64,000 nt of DNA from Massilia sp. Root335 (lineage in GTDB: Bacteria > Pseudomonadota > Gammaproteobacteria > Burkholderiales > Burkholderiaceae_D), in NCBI RefSeq assembly GCF_001425685.1, contig NZ_LMCY01000048.1:209651-273650 (forward strand), in the 5' to 3' direction. Each line of letters opens with the position of its first letter. Position 1 is the first letter of the stretch. A model generated the notes under the pieces. That model was not told the origin of the DNA. It worked only from the letters and a program-made list of their open reading frames with translations, and did no database searches. Both the position numbers and the translations under genes were made by a program. Positions 21,001-28,720 of the stretch are shown piece after piece.

Positions 21001-21590
21001 TGGACAGGCTCGCCCGTGCCCTCCACCTGCGCCCAGGCGGGCGGCCGCGCGCGGCGAAATTCCAGCAGCGACTCCTTGAGATCTTCGATCCCGTTTTGGA
21101 AGGCATCGAAATCCAGCGCATCCAGTCGACCGGCGCGCTGTATGCGTCCGAGCGCCCACGGCGCGGTGGACACGGAAACATCGTCCAGACCGGGTTCGCC
21201 GGCCGGCCCGATCCTGAGTTTCGCCATGCACGTCAAGCCCTCCAACGCAGCGCGCTCGTCCTGCTCGACGGTTTCGTCGGCCGTCAGCGACGCCTGCAGC
21301 ACCTGGCGCGTCACCTCGGCGAGGATCGACTTGTCGAACACGCCGAAATACACGTCGAAGCCGCTGAGTTCACGCCCCGGCGGCAGGCACGGCGTCCATA
21401 GCGGGCGTTCGGCACGGCGCAAGGCGGCCACGGACCAGGCCCGGACGGCCCATTCCGCGTCCGGCGCCTCCATGACCTGCTGTTCGAGGTCGAACGGGAT
21501 GAAAAACTCGACCTGGTGCCAGAAGCGCAGGATGCGGCCGGCGGGATGTTGCTGCTTGGGATCGTTCATATCGCTTGTTTCGGGGCTCAT
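18069..21590 (-). CDS. Large superfamily 1 helicase-type AAA protein
   Basis: An 1173-residue ATPase of the Upf1/Dna2-like SF1 group (AAA_11/AAA_12 type). Walker A GPPGTGKTTLL is near residue 378, Walker B with motif III (LFIDEAGQAVP then VVVGDPLQIEP) near 850-885, and the C-terminal motifs TVHTFQGKE and FNVALTRAQ near 1080-1130. A charged, probably coiled-coil stretch rich in Ala, Arg, Glu and Gln spans about residues 600-730 inside the helicase core, and about 300 residues of unknown fold precede Walker A. No nuclease motif seen. It stands alone beside transposon and integrase remnants, so an accessory or defence role is possible but unproven. Confidence 0.85.
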   Translation of the reverse strand: MSPETSDMNDPKQQHPAGRILRFWHQVEFFIPFDLEQQVMEAPDAEWAVRAWSVAALRRAERPLWTPCLPPGRELSGFDVYFGVFDKSILAEVTRQVLQASLTADETVEQDERAALEGLTCMAKLRIGPAGEPGLDDVSVSTAPWALGRIQRAGRLDALDFDAFQNGIEDLKESLLEFRRARPPAWAQVEGTGEPVQLPVPLSAQELLALQAIFEDWTGFAPGAGRDGVAAIVVRARSVEENPKKRQANAKAAAERNGGSRVATDDDDDDDAAGGADEIEVEILNSFFAKDIERAIASLERGTHSPALRAYLAPLPQEQRLDLYTAPGREAILAALAPARLPSAHWPGEPAHAMSLMQQFAINSLFERLESGGVFSVNGPPGTGKTTLLRDVFAELITRRARVLAGFARAGDAFADVVQVDFENEGRCAVARLRPELAGFEMVVASSNNAAVENLSRDLPKSKALGKTGKTPWRDAQGGAKAGYLRTVAHNIAARTAKGDYAKLDADDAPWGLVACALGRKRNRTDFAFRLAADAKRAEWPVKGFDPDVHQSIWTWREKYAGPGFAEARAAFAAADAAVAQRIALVDRYAAVCMRLRGRTCAVFCAEADERRARAAQARADAQAALAQLDDEQALCGRQLDSLREELRLVERTRPAWWLRWLRREREQAFQAEQADNLRLQREWLARRRAVEAAIADGRRSVQDAVAGDARAQRALAERAQEWETLQCERDALAGQFPQMNGPDGAAALEDPGWQIQGLWHDETVNALRSALFVAALALHEAWLAEVLQSGGRFGSNLVAVTRLLGGKKLLQRDHAQAIWQSLFMVVPVVSSTFASIATQFRDLGPDSLGWLFIDEAGQAVPQAAVGALWRARRAVVVGDPLQIEPVFTVPIKLIEALARTAQLPAGQPVEPHLASVQNLADEANALGARIEVDGTDQWIGSPLRVHRRCVDPMFTIANQIAYRGKMIYFDQHDPALRLPPSGSIDVGPSAWVDVGGAAQDKQAVPEQIELVCRAIVQLTLRTGELPALYVISPFRRIKEALARRLVNGAAWPAGSQPSPRVLREWCRTRIGTVHTFQGKEESMVWMVLGCDAATRGAAVWAAGKPNLFNVALTRAQHRFFLIGDARLWGGLPHFADASPALLPRIRPDVFLRRVGTGTVGAMDASAGTCVNG

Positions 21591-21749
21591 AACGCTTATG
21601 TTAATTCATCGCCCGAGTATGTAACGTTGTGCGAGCCTGCACAATGGCGTGGAACATAGACAAGTAGCAAATTCCTAGACACAAAGTGGCGCCGTCGCCG
21701 GCACCGGAGGGGTAATCCCCCCATTTTTAGCGCTCGCTAAAAGTCGAGG

Positions 21750-22220
21750 TCAGGCGGCAAGGGCAAGTCTTTGTTTTGGTGTGATGCCGCCGAGTGCCAT
21801 GTTGGGCCGGTCGTGATTGTAGGTCCACAGCCATCGAGTGGCAAATTCCTGGATTTCGTCGAGCGTTTCAAAGAGGTGGTGGGCCAGCCAATCGTAGCGC
21901 ACGGTCCTGTTGTAACGCTCGACGCAAGCGTTTTGCTGAGGCTGGCCTGGCAGAATGAAATCGATGCGGATGCCGCGTCTGGCGACCCAAGCCAATGTCA
22001 CTGCACGAATGTACTCTGGGCCGTTGTCGCAGCGGATCGCGTTTGGTTTGCCGCGCCATTCGATAATCCGGTCCAGTGATCTGATGACGCGGTCGGAGGG
22101 CGGCGAGAAATCGACGTCGATTCCCAGTCCTTCCCGATTGAAATCATCGAGGACATTGAACAGGCGGATGCTGCGCCCGTCGCCAAGGTGGTCATGCATG
22201 AAGTCCATCGACCAGCTCTA
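21750..22220 (-). pseudogene. IS3 family transposase (orfB) remnant, C-terminal half
   Basis: The reading frame keeps about 155 residues of an IS3-family DDE integrase core (IS2/IS51-like), beginning at WSMDFMHD and holding DNGPEY and the catalytic Glu region QNACVERYNRT. Just upstream of the Trp the frame meets a stop codon and unrelated AT-rich DNA, so orfA and the first half of orfB are gone. To the left, 21706-21742 holds ggaggggtaatcccccc and a palindrome ttttagcg-ct-cgctaaaa that may belong to the element end. It is an inactive insertion-sequence fragment at the left border of the AT-rich island. Confidence 0.85.
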
Positions 22221-22604
22221 TGGCAGCCTGCCCAGATAGGCCGATGCTCCAATAAGGTGTACATACTTGCGTCTTCGGGTATCAGGTGAGGAAGCTCAAC
22301 CTTACTATTGACAATGTATTTTATCAATAGCACAAAGCATCTACCCTAACAACATTAACCATTACTAAAATTCAAGTTAAATTTTTGTAATGTAATTTTT
22401 CCTATTTTGTTATAATTTGTGAGCATCTCAAGAAATAAATTAACTATATTAAAGCCTTCAAGAGAATTTACCAAGCTTCGATTTTCCGGTGATATCTTTT
22501 GATACTTATGCGGCCTTTATAATTTGTTTTGTTTATGCAGTGATCCAAAGCAAAATATGGTTATTGGGCCGAAATTGACTTCGTTATTTTTTGAGAAAAA
22601 TTAT
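22221..22604. other. AT-rich leader region of the bacteriocin island
   Basis: Base composition drops sharply here compared with the GC-rich surroundings. No reading frame of note is present. It holds promoter-like sequences: TTGACA at 22308-22313, an extended -10 at 22408-22416 and a second TATAAT at 22518-22523, all reading toward the small peptide gene. Confidence 0.6.
22408..22416 (+). promoter_or_regulatory. Extended -10 promoter element before the bacteriocin-like gene
   Basis: The sequence TG-T-TATAAT is a perfect extended -10 element with a consensus hexamer at 22411-22416. A TTGTAA at 22385 is a poor, over-spaced -35. Transcription would start near 22423 and give a leader of about 180 bases. 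A second TATAAT at 22518-22523 is an alternative. Confidence 0.45.
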
Positions 22605-22832
22605 ATGCAAACTTTGGCATTCGAAGAAATCGACATGGTATCTGGTGCAGGCATCGTTAGCTCGATGGCTAGTTGGGTTGTTGGCAACGGTACTGGCTAT
22701 GCTGTTGGTGGCTTCGTGACTGGCGTTATGGAAGGCATGGAAATGGGTGCGACCGCAGGTCCAATTGGTATCCTTTTAGGTGGTGCGGCTGGTGGTGCGG
22801 CCCAATACATATTCGCCCACTCTCTCCGTTAA
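22605..22832 (+). CDS. Class IIb bacteriocin-like (double-glycine leader) precursor peptide
   Basis: A 75-residue peptide. Residues 1-16 (MQTLAFEEIDMVSGAG) match the double-glycine-type leader of class II bacteriocins and microcins: a Leu at position 4, acidic-hydrophobic EEID, then VSGA. Cleavage is expected after Gly-Ala (residue 15) by a peptidase-containing ABC exporter. The remaining 60 residues are Gly/Ala-rich with repeated small-residue spacing (GTGYAVGGF, LLGGAAGGAA), like membrane-inserting lactobin A/cerein 7B-type peptides. The ATG at 22605 was chosen because it begins the leader; an in-frame upstream ATG adds 27 atypical residues. The ribosome site is weak (gaga). No exporter gene is in the window. 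Antibacterial activity is inferred. Confidence 0.7.
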   Translation: MQTLAFEEIDMVSGAGIVSSMASWVVGNGTGYAVGGFVTGVMEGMEMGATAGPIGILLGGAAGGAAQYIFAHSLR

Positions 22833-22871
22833 AATTGCCGAAAAGAGGGGGCGTTTTCGCCTCCTATTTAT

Positions 22872-23342
22872 ATGAAAATTTCTGAAGTTCGCGATGTGAG
22901 TCCGGTTTGGCAGCAGATTGTGCCAATTCAATCGATTTCGCAGTTGCTTTCATTTATTGCATTTTATGCACTGCTAATTGGCATCGTATACCTAATTACG
23001 AGGAACAGCACCGAACCTGAAGTTTTCGGAACTGTCTGTACCGGCGTCACACTTGGCGCTTTCCCAGCATTGTTTATTGCCCTGCCTCAAGAGTTTATTG
23101 CTGAGTTCAACTCTGAGTTCGCTGCAGCGTCAACGCTGAAAAAGATTGATGAGCTACTCAGATTTCGAGGGTATAAAAAAAAGGACGACCTGGGCATGAC
23201 AACTGCTTTATACATCTCTAAATTGCCTGCTGTTTTGTCTTGGAAAGAAAATAGTTTTTTTATACTTAGCTCTGGAAAATCAATTATTATTCGCGGCCCA
23301 AGAGGTAGCGTAAAATGGTTGCGGGATCGTTTGATCCGATAA
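22872..23342 (+). CDS. Two-helix membrane protein, candidate bacteriocin immunity protein
   Basis: A 156-residue protein I do not recognise. It has two hydrophobic segments, about residues 24-42 and 52-71, then a basic soluble tail with LKKIDELLRFRGY and a final IIIRGPRGSVKWLRDRL stretch. It starts 39 bases after the bacteriocin-like gene, same strand and same AT-rich composition, the usual place for a self-immunity gene. Between the two genes a hairpin (22846-22865, stem of eight pairs around a tttt loop) may reduce expression of the second gene or stabilise the first message. No clear ribosome site precedes the ATG apart from purines in that hairpin. Immunity role inferred from position and topology. 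Confidence 0.6.
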   Translation: MKISEVRDVSPVWQQIVPIQSISQLLSFIAFYALLIGIVYLITRNSTEPEVFGTVCTGVTLGAFPALFIALPQEFIAEFNSEFAAASTLKKIDELLRFRGYKKKDDLGMTTALYISKLPAVLSWKENSFFILSSGKSIIIRGPRGSVKWLRDRLIR

Positions 23343-23523
23343 AGCCGCGGAATGCGGCCCGGCCTGTATCAGCATGATCTAATCGTGTCACGCAATAATG
23401 AAGGCATTTTGGATTTACCATTAAAACAATAGAACATTATTGTTATTTTTAATGATTTTATTAATTATGTCCAGCCATCGACTCCTCAGGGCAGGCGCCT
23501 TATCTTCTAGTCGGAACTCTTCT

Positions 23524-23560
23524 TTGGGCGAATTACTTTAATTCGCCCAATTTCTTTTTT
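23524..23560 (+). terminator. Intrinsic terminator downstream of the bacteriocin-like pair
   Basis: A perfect 12-base stem, ttgggcgaatta and taattcgcccaa with a three-base loop, is followed by tttctttttt. It ends any transcript coming from the bacteriocin-like genes. A weaker hairpin with a short T-run lies at 23425-23450. The rest of the stretch from 23343 to 23649 is AT-rich and shows no gene. Confidence 0.8.
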
Positions 23561-23649
23561 TATAATGACTGTTAGTCGAGTGATCGTCGCAGCGCTACTG
23601 ATTATTTTTTTATATTTGGAACATATACCAAGCGCAGCACTGTCGAAGG

Positions 23650-23978
23650 TCAAATTGTCCCGATATCTGGCGCGCCGCGCTTTACCGTCCTGGTAAGAAT
23701 GTCGAGCACATGAGCCGAAGTGATCTGGCGAACAGGAAGCTTGCCGATGGAGGGCAATACGACGCGCTCCAGGCATGTCCAGCCGGCGTCTCTTTGTGAC
23801 CTCTTCCCAGTCCTTCATTGCGATGCTGGACCGGACTGATGCCTCCCTCACCAGCTTGCGCGCAACGTCACATTTCTCGCGTGCCTCGCCGAGAGTCACG
23901 CTACAGCCCCTTGTAGTCATTGAGACGATAGGTACCTTCTTTGGGCTTTGCAGCGCGGCACTGAGCATCGGTGAGCAT
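23650..23978 (-). pseudogene. Decayed P4-type tyrosine recombinase (integrase) gene
   Basis: Three pieces of one integrase lie in order on the minus strand. From the ATG at 23978 comes MLTDAQCRAAKPKEGTYRLN, the usual N-terminus, ending in a stop after DYKGL. In another frame follows VTLGEAREKCDVARKLV, then KDWEEVTKRRRLDM. One inserted C near 23783 then shifts the frame to LERVVLPSIGKLPVRQIT and HVLDILTRTVKRGAP, after which it stops. At least two internal deletions, a frameshift and loss of the whole catalytic domain make it dead. It marks an old integrated element whose cargo may include the bacteriocin-like genes. Confidence 0.85.
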
Positions 23979-24076
23979 GTAAGTGAGGTCGTTGTGGCAA
24001 CGCGCTCATCATATACACCGCCGTATGCACTTGCGCAGCACATGCGCAAGTTGTTGCGTGCGACAACACGAAACAA

Positions 24077-24101
24077 GAAAGCCCCGATCTACGGGGCTTT
24101 C
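24077..24101 (-). terminator. Terminator after ychF
   Basis: Perfect nine-base stem gaaagcccc and ggggctttc around a seven-base loop, with T-rich sequence (cttgttt) beyond it on the minus strand. It lies about 60 bases past the ychF stop, between that gene and the integrase remnant. Confidence 0.85.
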
Positions 24102-24161
24102 TTCAGAATTTTCAGGCAGGTTCTGCAAACTCCTGAAACCCCCTGAAATGGCTTGCTCGAC

Positions 24162-25253
24162 TCACACGTTGAACAGGAAGTTCAACACATCCCCATCCTT
24201 GACGATGTATTCCTTGCCTTCCGCGCGCATCTTGCCCGCTTCCTTGGCGCCGCCTTCGCCCTTGTAGGCGATGTAGTCATCGAAGGAAATGGTCTGGGCG
24301 CGGATGAAGCCGCGTTCGAAGTCCGTGTGGATCACGCCGGCCGCCTGCGGGGCGGTGGCGCCGATCGGGACGGTCCAGGCGCGCACTTCCTTCACGCCGG
24401 CCGTGAAGTAGGTCTGCAGGCCCAGCAGCTTGAACGCGGCGCGGATCAGGCGGTCCAGGCCCGGCTCTTCCATGCCCAGGTCGGCCAGGAATTCGAGCTT
24501 GTCGGCGTCGTCCAGGTTGGCGATTTCCGATTCGATGGCGGCGGAGATCGCGACGATCGGCGCGTTCTGCTTGTTGGCGAATTCCGTCAGCAGGTCCAGC
24601 AGCGGATTGTCCTTGAAGCCGCTTTCGGACACGTTGGCCACGAACATGGCCGGCTTGGCCGTGATCAGGCACAGCGGCTTGATCAGTTCCAGCTGGTCGG
24701 CGTCCAGGCCCAGCGTGCGCGCGGGCTGGCCTTCGTTCAGGTGCGGCAGCAGCTTTTCCAGGATCGCCACCAGCTTGATGGCGTCCTTGTCGCCGGCGCG
24801 CGCCTTCTTCTGCTCGCGGTGCAGGGCTTTCTCGGCGGTGCCCATGTCGGCCAGCGCCAGTTCGGTCTGGATGACTTCGATGTCGTCGATCGGGCTGACC
24901 TTGCCGGCCACGTGGATCACGTTCGGGTCTTCGAAGCAGCGCACGACGTTGACGATGGCGTCCGTCTCGCGGATGTGCGACAGGAACTGGTTGCCCAGGC
25001 CCTCGCCCTTCGACGCGCCGGCCACGAGGCCCGCGATGTCGACGAACTCGACGATCGCCTTGACGACGCGTTCCGGCTTGACGATGGTGGCCAGCTGGTC
25101 GATGCGCGGATCCGGCACCTCGACGACGCCGACGTTCGGCTCGATGGTGCAGAACGGATAGTTTTCAGCCGGGATGCCGGCCTTGGTCAGGGCATTGAAC
25201 AGGGTGGACTTGCCGACGTTGGGCAGGCCGACGATGCCGCATTTGAGACTCAT
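24162..25253 (-). CDS. ychF: Redox-regulated ATPase YchF
   Basis: A 363-residue Obg-related P-loop protein that hydrolyses ATP rather than GTP and associates with ribosomes. It has G1 GLPNVGKST (residues 9-17), G3 DIAGL, a YchF-type G4 region, a central helical domain and a C-terminal TGS domain (from about residue 280, ending [11 protein letters not shown]). Length and sequence are normal. In related genomes it follows pth; here several accessory genes lie between the two. Confidence 0.97.
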   Translation of the reverse strand: MSLKCGIVGLPNVGKSTLFNALTKAGIPAENYPFCTIEPNVGVVEVPDPRIDQLATIVKPERVVKAIVEFVDIAGLVAGASKGEGLGNQFLSHIRETDAIVNVVRCFEDPNVIHVAGKVSPIDDIEVIQTELALADMGTAEKALHREQKKARAGDKDAIKLVAILEKLLPHLNEGQPARTLGLDADQLELIKPLCLITAKPAMFVANVSESGFKDNPLLDLLTEFANKQNAPIVAISAAIESEIANLDDADKLEFLADLGMEEPGLDRLIRAAFKLLGLQTYFTAGVKEVRAWTVPIGATAPQAAGVIHTDFERGFIRAQTISFDDYIAYKGEGGAKEAGKMRAEGKEYIVKDGDVLNFLFNV

Positions 25254-25370
25254 GGGAAGCTTTCTGGGTCGAATTTACGAAACCCCGTATTGTACCTCCG
25301 CTTGCCTGCAAAGGCCGCAAACAGCCCTTTATTCCGGCCTTTTCTTGCGCATCGGCGCAATTCGCGTCGC

Positions 25371-26516
25371 TTAAAGCGGACGAATCCGCCCGACGTCCGG
25401 CCGCTCGACGAAGGCCGCGAATTCGTCGCGCAGCCGTTCCCCCTCATCCATCGCCTGGCGCCAGGCGCGGATGCGGGCATCGTGGTCGAGGCCATAAAAC
25501 TTGAAATCGCTGCGGTCGATGAGTTTTCCGCGCGGCATTTTGGCGAGGAATGCATGGCTCGGCGCCACGATCAGCACGTTGTCGAGCCAGCCGCGGTTCG
25601 GCCCGCGCGCGGCGCGGCGCCACGGCAGTCCCTTGTCCAGCCAGCCCGGCACGATGTGTTCAGAAAAATGGGGATACAGCACGATGTCGCCGGGCGCCTG
25701 CGCCGCCATCCGCGCATACGGCAGCGCCAGGTTGTAGTCGACGATGCCGCCGTCCCAGTAATGGCCGGGCGGCGCGCCGGGGATGTCGCGTACCGGTTTC
25801 ATCAGCATCGGCAGGGTGCCGGAGGCCAGCAGGCCGGCCGCCAGGTTGGCCGGCGTCAGCGCGGAGAAATGCGTGGCGAAGTTGTCGAAGCGGTCGCGCA
25901 GCCAGGGCGCGTGGGCGCGGCGGTCGGCGAGCACGACGCGGTCCAGCAAATGCGCCAGCTTGTCGCGCGAAAACAGATTGTGCAGGGCCGCCGCGGCGAA
26001 TCCGCGCATCTCGGCGCGGCGGTGGCCGGGCGCGGCCAGGGCGCGCTTGCCGCGCACCGTCAGCACGTGCAGACGGTAGTGCGGGTGGTTGACGATGTCG
26101 TCTTCGTGGCCGCGCACGAATTCGTTCAGGAGACCCTGCACGACGGTGTCGATCTGGTCCTGCGAGGGCCTGGTCGACGCGTAGCGCTGGCCGCTGTAGA
26201 GCTCGCCCAGGCGCGCGAAAGCCGTCACGGGATCGCGCTGGCAGGCCGCCGCCATGCGCCAGGCGCCGATCGACGATCCGATCAGGATGCGCTCGCGCGG
26301 CGCGCGCGCGAACCAGTCGCCGAACACCCACTGGTCGAGGGCGCAGAACACGAGTCCCTTGGGCCCGCCGGCCGCGGCGGGCACGACGCCGATGTCGCGC
26401 GCGCGCAAGCCGTGCGCGCGGATCTGGGCCAGGGCCGCCGGCCCCGCGTGGAAGGTAAGTGCGCTCATCCCGAAATTATCGCAGGAAGGGCACGGTTGCG
26501 TAGCCTCAAGGGTCAT
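25371..26516 (-). CDS. Patatin-like phospholipase family protein
   Basis: A patatin-fold protein of 381 residues with the nucleophile motif GSSIG and the partner aspartate in WDGGIVDYN, the Ser-Asp dyad of lipid acyl hydrolases. The early segment VPAAAGGPKGL supplies the glycine-rich oxyanion part. Two starts are possible: the ATG at 26516 has a good ggaggg site seven bases upstream, while the ATG at 26468 (MSALTFHAGP) lacks one but may fit relatives better; I list the longer form. It is divergent from the transglutaminase-like gene. No signal peptide is visible, so it is likely cytoplasmic or membrane-associated; substrate unknown. Confidence 0.85.
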   Translation of the reverse strand: MTLEATQPCPSCDNFGMSALTFHAGPAALAQIRAHGLRARDIGVVPAAAGGPKGLVFCALDQWVFGDWFARAPRERILIGSSIGAWRMAAACQRDPVTAFARLGELYSGQRYASTRPSQDQIDTVVQGLLNEFVRGHEDDIVNHPHYRLHVLTVRGKRALAAPGHRRAEMRGFAAAALHNLFSRDKLAHLLDRVVLADRRAHAPWLRDRFDNFATHFSALTPANLAAGLLASGTLPMLMKPVRDIPGAPPGHYWDGGIVDYNLALPYARMAAQAPGDIVLYPHFSEHIVPGWLDKGLPWRRAARGPNRGWLDNVLIVAPSHAFLAKMPRGKLIDRSDFKFYGLDHDARIRAWRQAMDEGERLRDEFAAFVERPDVGRIRPL

Positions 26517-26575
26517 CCGGCGGCCCTCCGTAACATGGTCCGGTCGCCCTTCCGGCCTGTGTGTCTGGAGCCCGC

Positions 26576-28720
26576 ATGATCAGTAGATATTGTGCCCTGC
26601 TAATCTGGATGATGGTTGCGCTGTTGACGACCGGCGGCCTCGCGCGCGCCGGCGCCGGCATCGATACCGGCACCGATCCCTCCGTCATCGTCGAGCGCCA
26701 TGTCCGGCATTACGTCGTCGAGCCGGACGGCACGTACCGGCTCGCGGTGGACGACGCGCGCACCCTCGCCGCAGCGCGCGCGGTGCCGGATCACGGCCGG
26801 TTCACCATCCGCTCCAGCACGACGCTGGACGAGATCGTGTCCGTGGAGGCCTGCACGCAGAAGCCCGACGGACGGCGCATCCCGGTGCCGCCCGGCGCCA
26901 TCCTGAGCCAGGACGATGGACCAACGCGTGCGACGACAATCGTGTTTCCCGCTGCGGCGACGGGCGACCGGCAGGTCGTGCACTACGTCGTGCGGCGCCA
27001 CACGCCGCCGTTTCCCGGCCAGTTCGACGACGTGGCGGTGATGCCATTCCTCGTCCACCGCAACACCGTGCTGGTCTACGACATGCCGCCGTCGATGCCG
27101 CTGCATGCGGATGCCGTCGGCTTCGTGCCGATGCCGGGCGACAGTCCGCCGGGCCGGCGGCGCTACCAGTGGCGCTACGTGAACGGGCCCAACGAACGCA
27201 TCGAGGCGGACGCGGTCAGCGTCCTCGACTACGGTCGGCGCCTGGTCGTCTCGACCGTTCCCGATTACCCAGCCTTTGCCGCCGCCTTCCGCGCGGCGAC
27301 GGCCGGCAAGGCCCTGCCCTCCCCGGCCATCTCGACGCTGGCACACCGGTTGACGGCCGGACTGCCCGATACGCGCGCCCGCGTGCTGGCGCTGTCCGCA
27401 TGGGTTCAACAAAATATCCGCCCAATGGACGCCGGTGCCGACGCTGGCGCTGGCGCTGGCGCCCTCAGTGTGGTGCCGCATGCCGCCGCCACGGTGCTCG
27501 ACACGCGCCGCGGCGACGACCGCGACCGCGCCGCGCTGCTGGAAGCGCTGCTGGCCGCCGCCGGCATCGCCAGCACGCCGGCGCTCGTCAACGGCGGCAA
27601 CGTCTACACCTTGCCGGACGCGCCGGCGCTGGGCGTGCTCGACCACCTGATCGTGTACGTGCCGGATATCGCCCTGTTCGTCGACCCGGCGGCGTCCGTC
27701 AAGGCCGGCGACCTGCCGCCTGCCCTGCTGGGCAAGCCCGTGCTGTTGCTGAACAGCGGCACCTTCGCGATGACGCCCGTGCTGCAGCCGCAATCGGTCC
27801 GCACGGTGGCGGCCGTCGACATCGAACACGGCACCTCCACGGCGGAACGGACCGTGACAGGCGCGCTGGCCGAACCCGTGCGCACGGTAGTCCGCGCCGA
27901 CGGCGGCGGCCCGTGGACGAACGGATCGCTGGCGACCACCGATCACACCGGGAGCGCCGTGGACGCCGCCGTGGCCAGCCTGATGCGGGAACGCGCACGC
28001 CACCTGGACTTCGTCTGTGCGGCCGTCGACGTCGAGGACGAGACCCGCCTGCGCCTGCCGCAGGGCCTGCGCGTCGCGGCGCTGCCCGGACCCGCCAGCG
28101 TGATCACCGGCGGCATCTTTTATCGATCGACCTACACCCGCGAGAACGGTGCCGTCCTGGTCAGGCGCCGCCTGACGGTCCGCCACGGCCGCGCGACCTG
28201 CACGCCGGCGGACGACCGCGCCATGCGGCCGGCACTGGCGCGCATCCGGCGCGACCTGCGCAGCCGGATCGTCGTCGCAGGAATTCCCTCTGCGCCGGCT
28301 TCAAGGGCGCGCGTCGCGGACAAAGGCGTCGCGCCACCCGCGCGCGCGCAGGGCGGCCACGGCCTCGTCCGTGAGGTCGAAGCGCAGGTCCACGCGATCG
28401 CGCCCGGAGCGGTAGCCGCCGGGCCAGCGGGCGATCTCGACGAAGCCGCAACGGCGGAAGAAGCCGGCCGTGTGCGGATGCGTGTCGACCGTCACGTAGC
28501 GCGGCCGCAGCTTGCGGCCGGCCATGTGCAACAGGCGGTAGGCCAGCAGCGCGCGGCCGATGCCGGTGCCGTGGCGATCGGCCCGCACCAGGCCGAACAC
28601 GAGGGTGCCGAGGTCGTAAAACTCGGACAATTCGTAGCCGCCGAAGCCGACGATGTCACCGGCGTCGACGGCGACGAACAGCGGGCCGTCCGGATCGTCC
28701 AGCGCGGAACGCAGCCATGA
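26576..28720 (+). CDS. DUF3857/transglutaminase-like exported protein lacking the catalytic cysteine
   Basis: A 714-residue frame with a signal peptide (to about residue 25), an N-terminal DUF3857 domain and a transglutaminase-like core. The family motif GDCKD is here GDDRD, with Asp315 in place of the nucleophilic Cys, while His357 (LDHLIVYV) and Asp370 (FVDPAA) of the triad remain, so catalysis by the usual route is not expected. Homologous sequence seems to stop near residue 570; the last about 140 codons run antisense through the GNAT gene and look like read-on after loss of the original stop. The ATG at 26576 follows ggag. Function unknown. Confidence 0.7.
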   Translation: MISRYCALLIWMMVALLTTGGLARAGAGIDTGTDPSVIVERHVRHYVVEPDGTYRLAVDDARTLAAARAVPDHGRFTIRSSTTLDEIVSVEACTQKPDGRRIPVPPGAILSQDDGPTRATTIVFPAAATGDRQVVHYVVRRHTPPFPGQFDDVAVMPFLVHRNTVLVYDMPPSMPLHADAVGFVPMPGDSPPGRRRYQWRYVNGPNERIEADAVSVLDYGRRLVVSTVPDYPAFAAAFRAATAGKALPSPAISTLAHRLTAGLPDTRARVLALSAWVQQNIRPMDAGADAGAGAGALSVVPHAAATVLDTRRGDDRDRAALLEALLAAAGIASTPALVNGGNVYTLPDAPALGVLDHLIVYVPDIALFVDPAASVKAGDLPPALLGKPVLLLNSGTFAMTPVLQPQSVRTVAAVDIEHGTSTAERTVTGALAEPVRTVVRADGGGPWTNGSLATTDHTGSAVDAAVASLMRERARHLDFVCAAVDVEDETRLRLPQGLRVAALPGPASVITGGIFYRSTYTRENGAVLVRRRLTVRHGRATCTPADDRAMRPALARIRRDLRSRIVVAGIPSAPASRARVADKGVAPPARAQGGHGLVREVEAQVHAIAPGAVAAGPAGDLDEAATAEEAGRVRMRVDRHVARPQLAAGHVQQAVGQQRAADAGAVAIGPHQAEHEGAEVVKLGQFVAAEADDVTGVDGDEQRAVRIVQRGTQP

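Noticed and set aside
18189-21401. About 1070-codon open frame antisense to the helicase gene
   Set aside because: Shadow of the helicase reading frame; Arg/Gln/His-rich sequence without domains or start signals.
22673-22885. 70-codon frame overlapping the bacteriocin-like gene in another phase
   Set aside because: Trp/Cys-rich shadow; the leader peptide frame has the recognisable signal.
23775-24146. 123-codon plus-strand frame opposite the integrase remnant
   Set aside because: It is the antisense of the decayed integrase and the terminator; the integrase pieces explain the sequence better.
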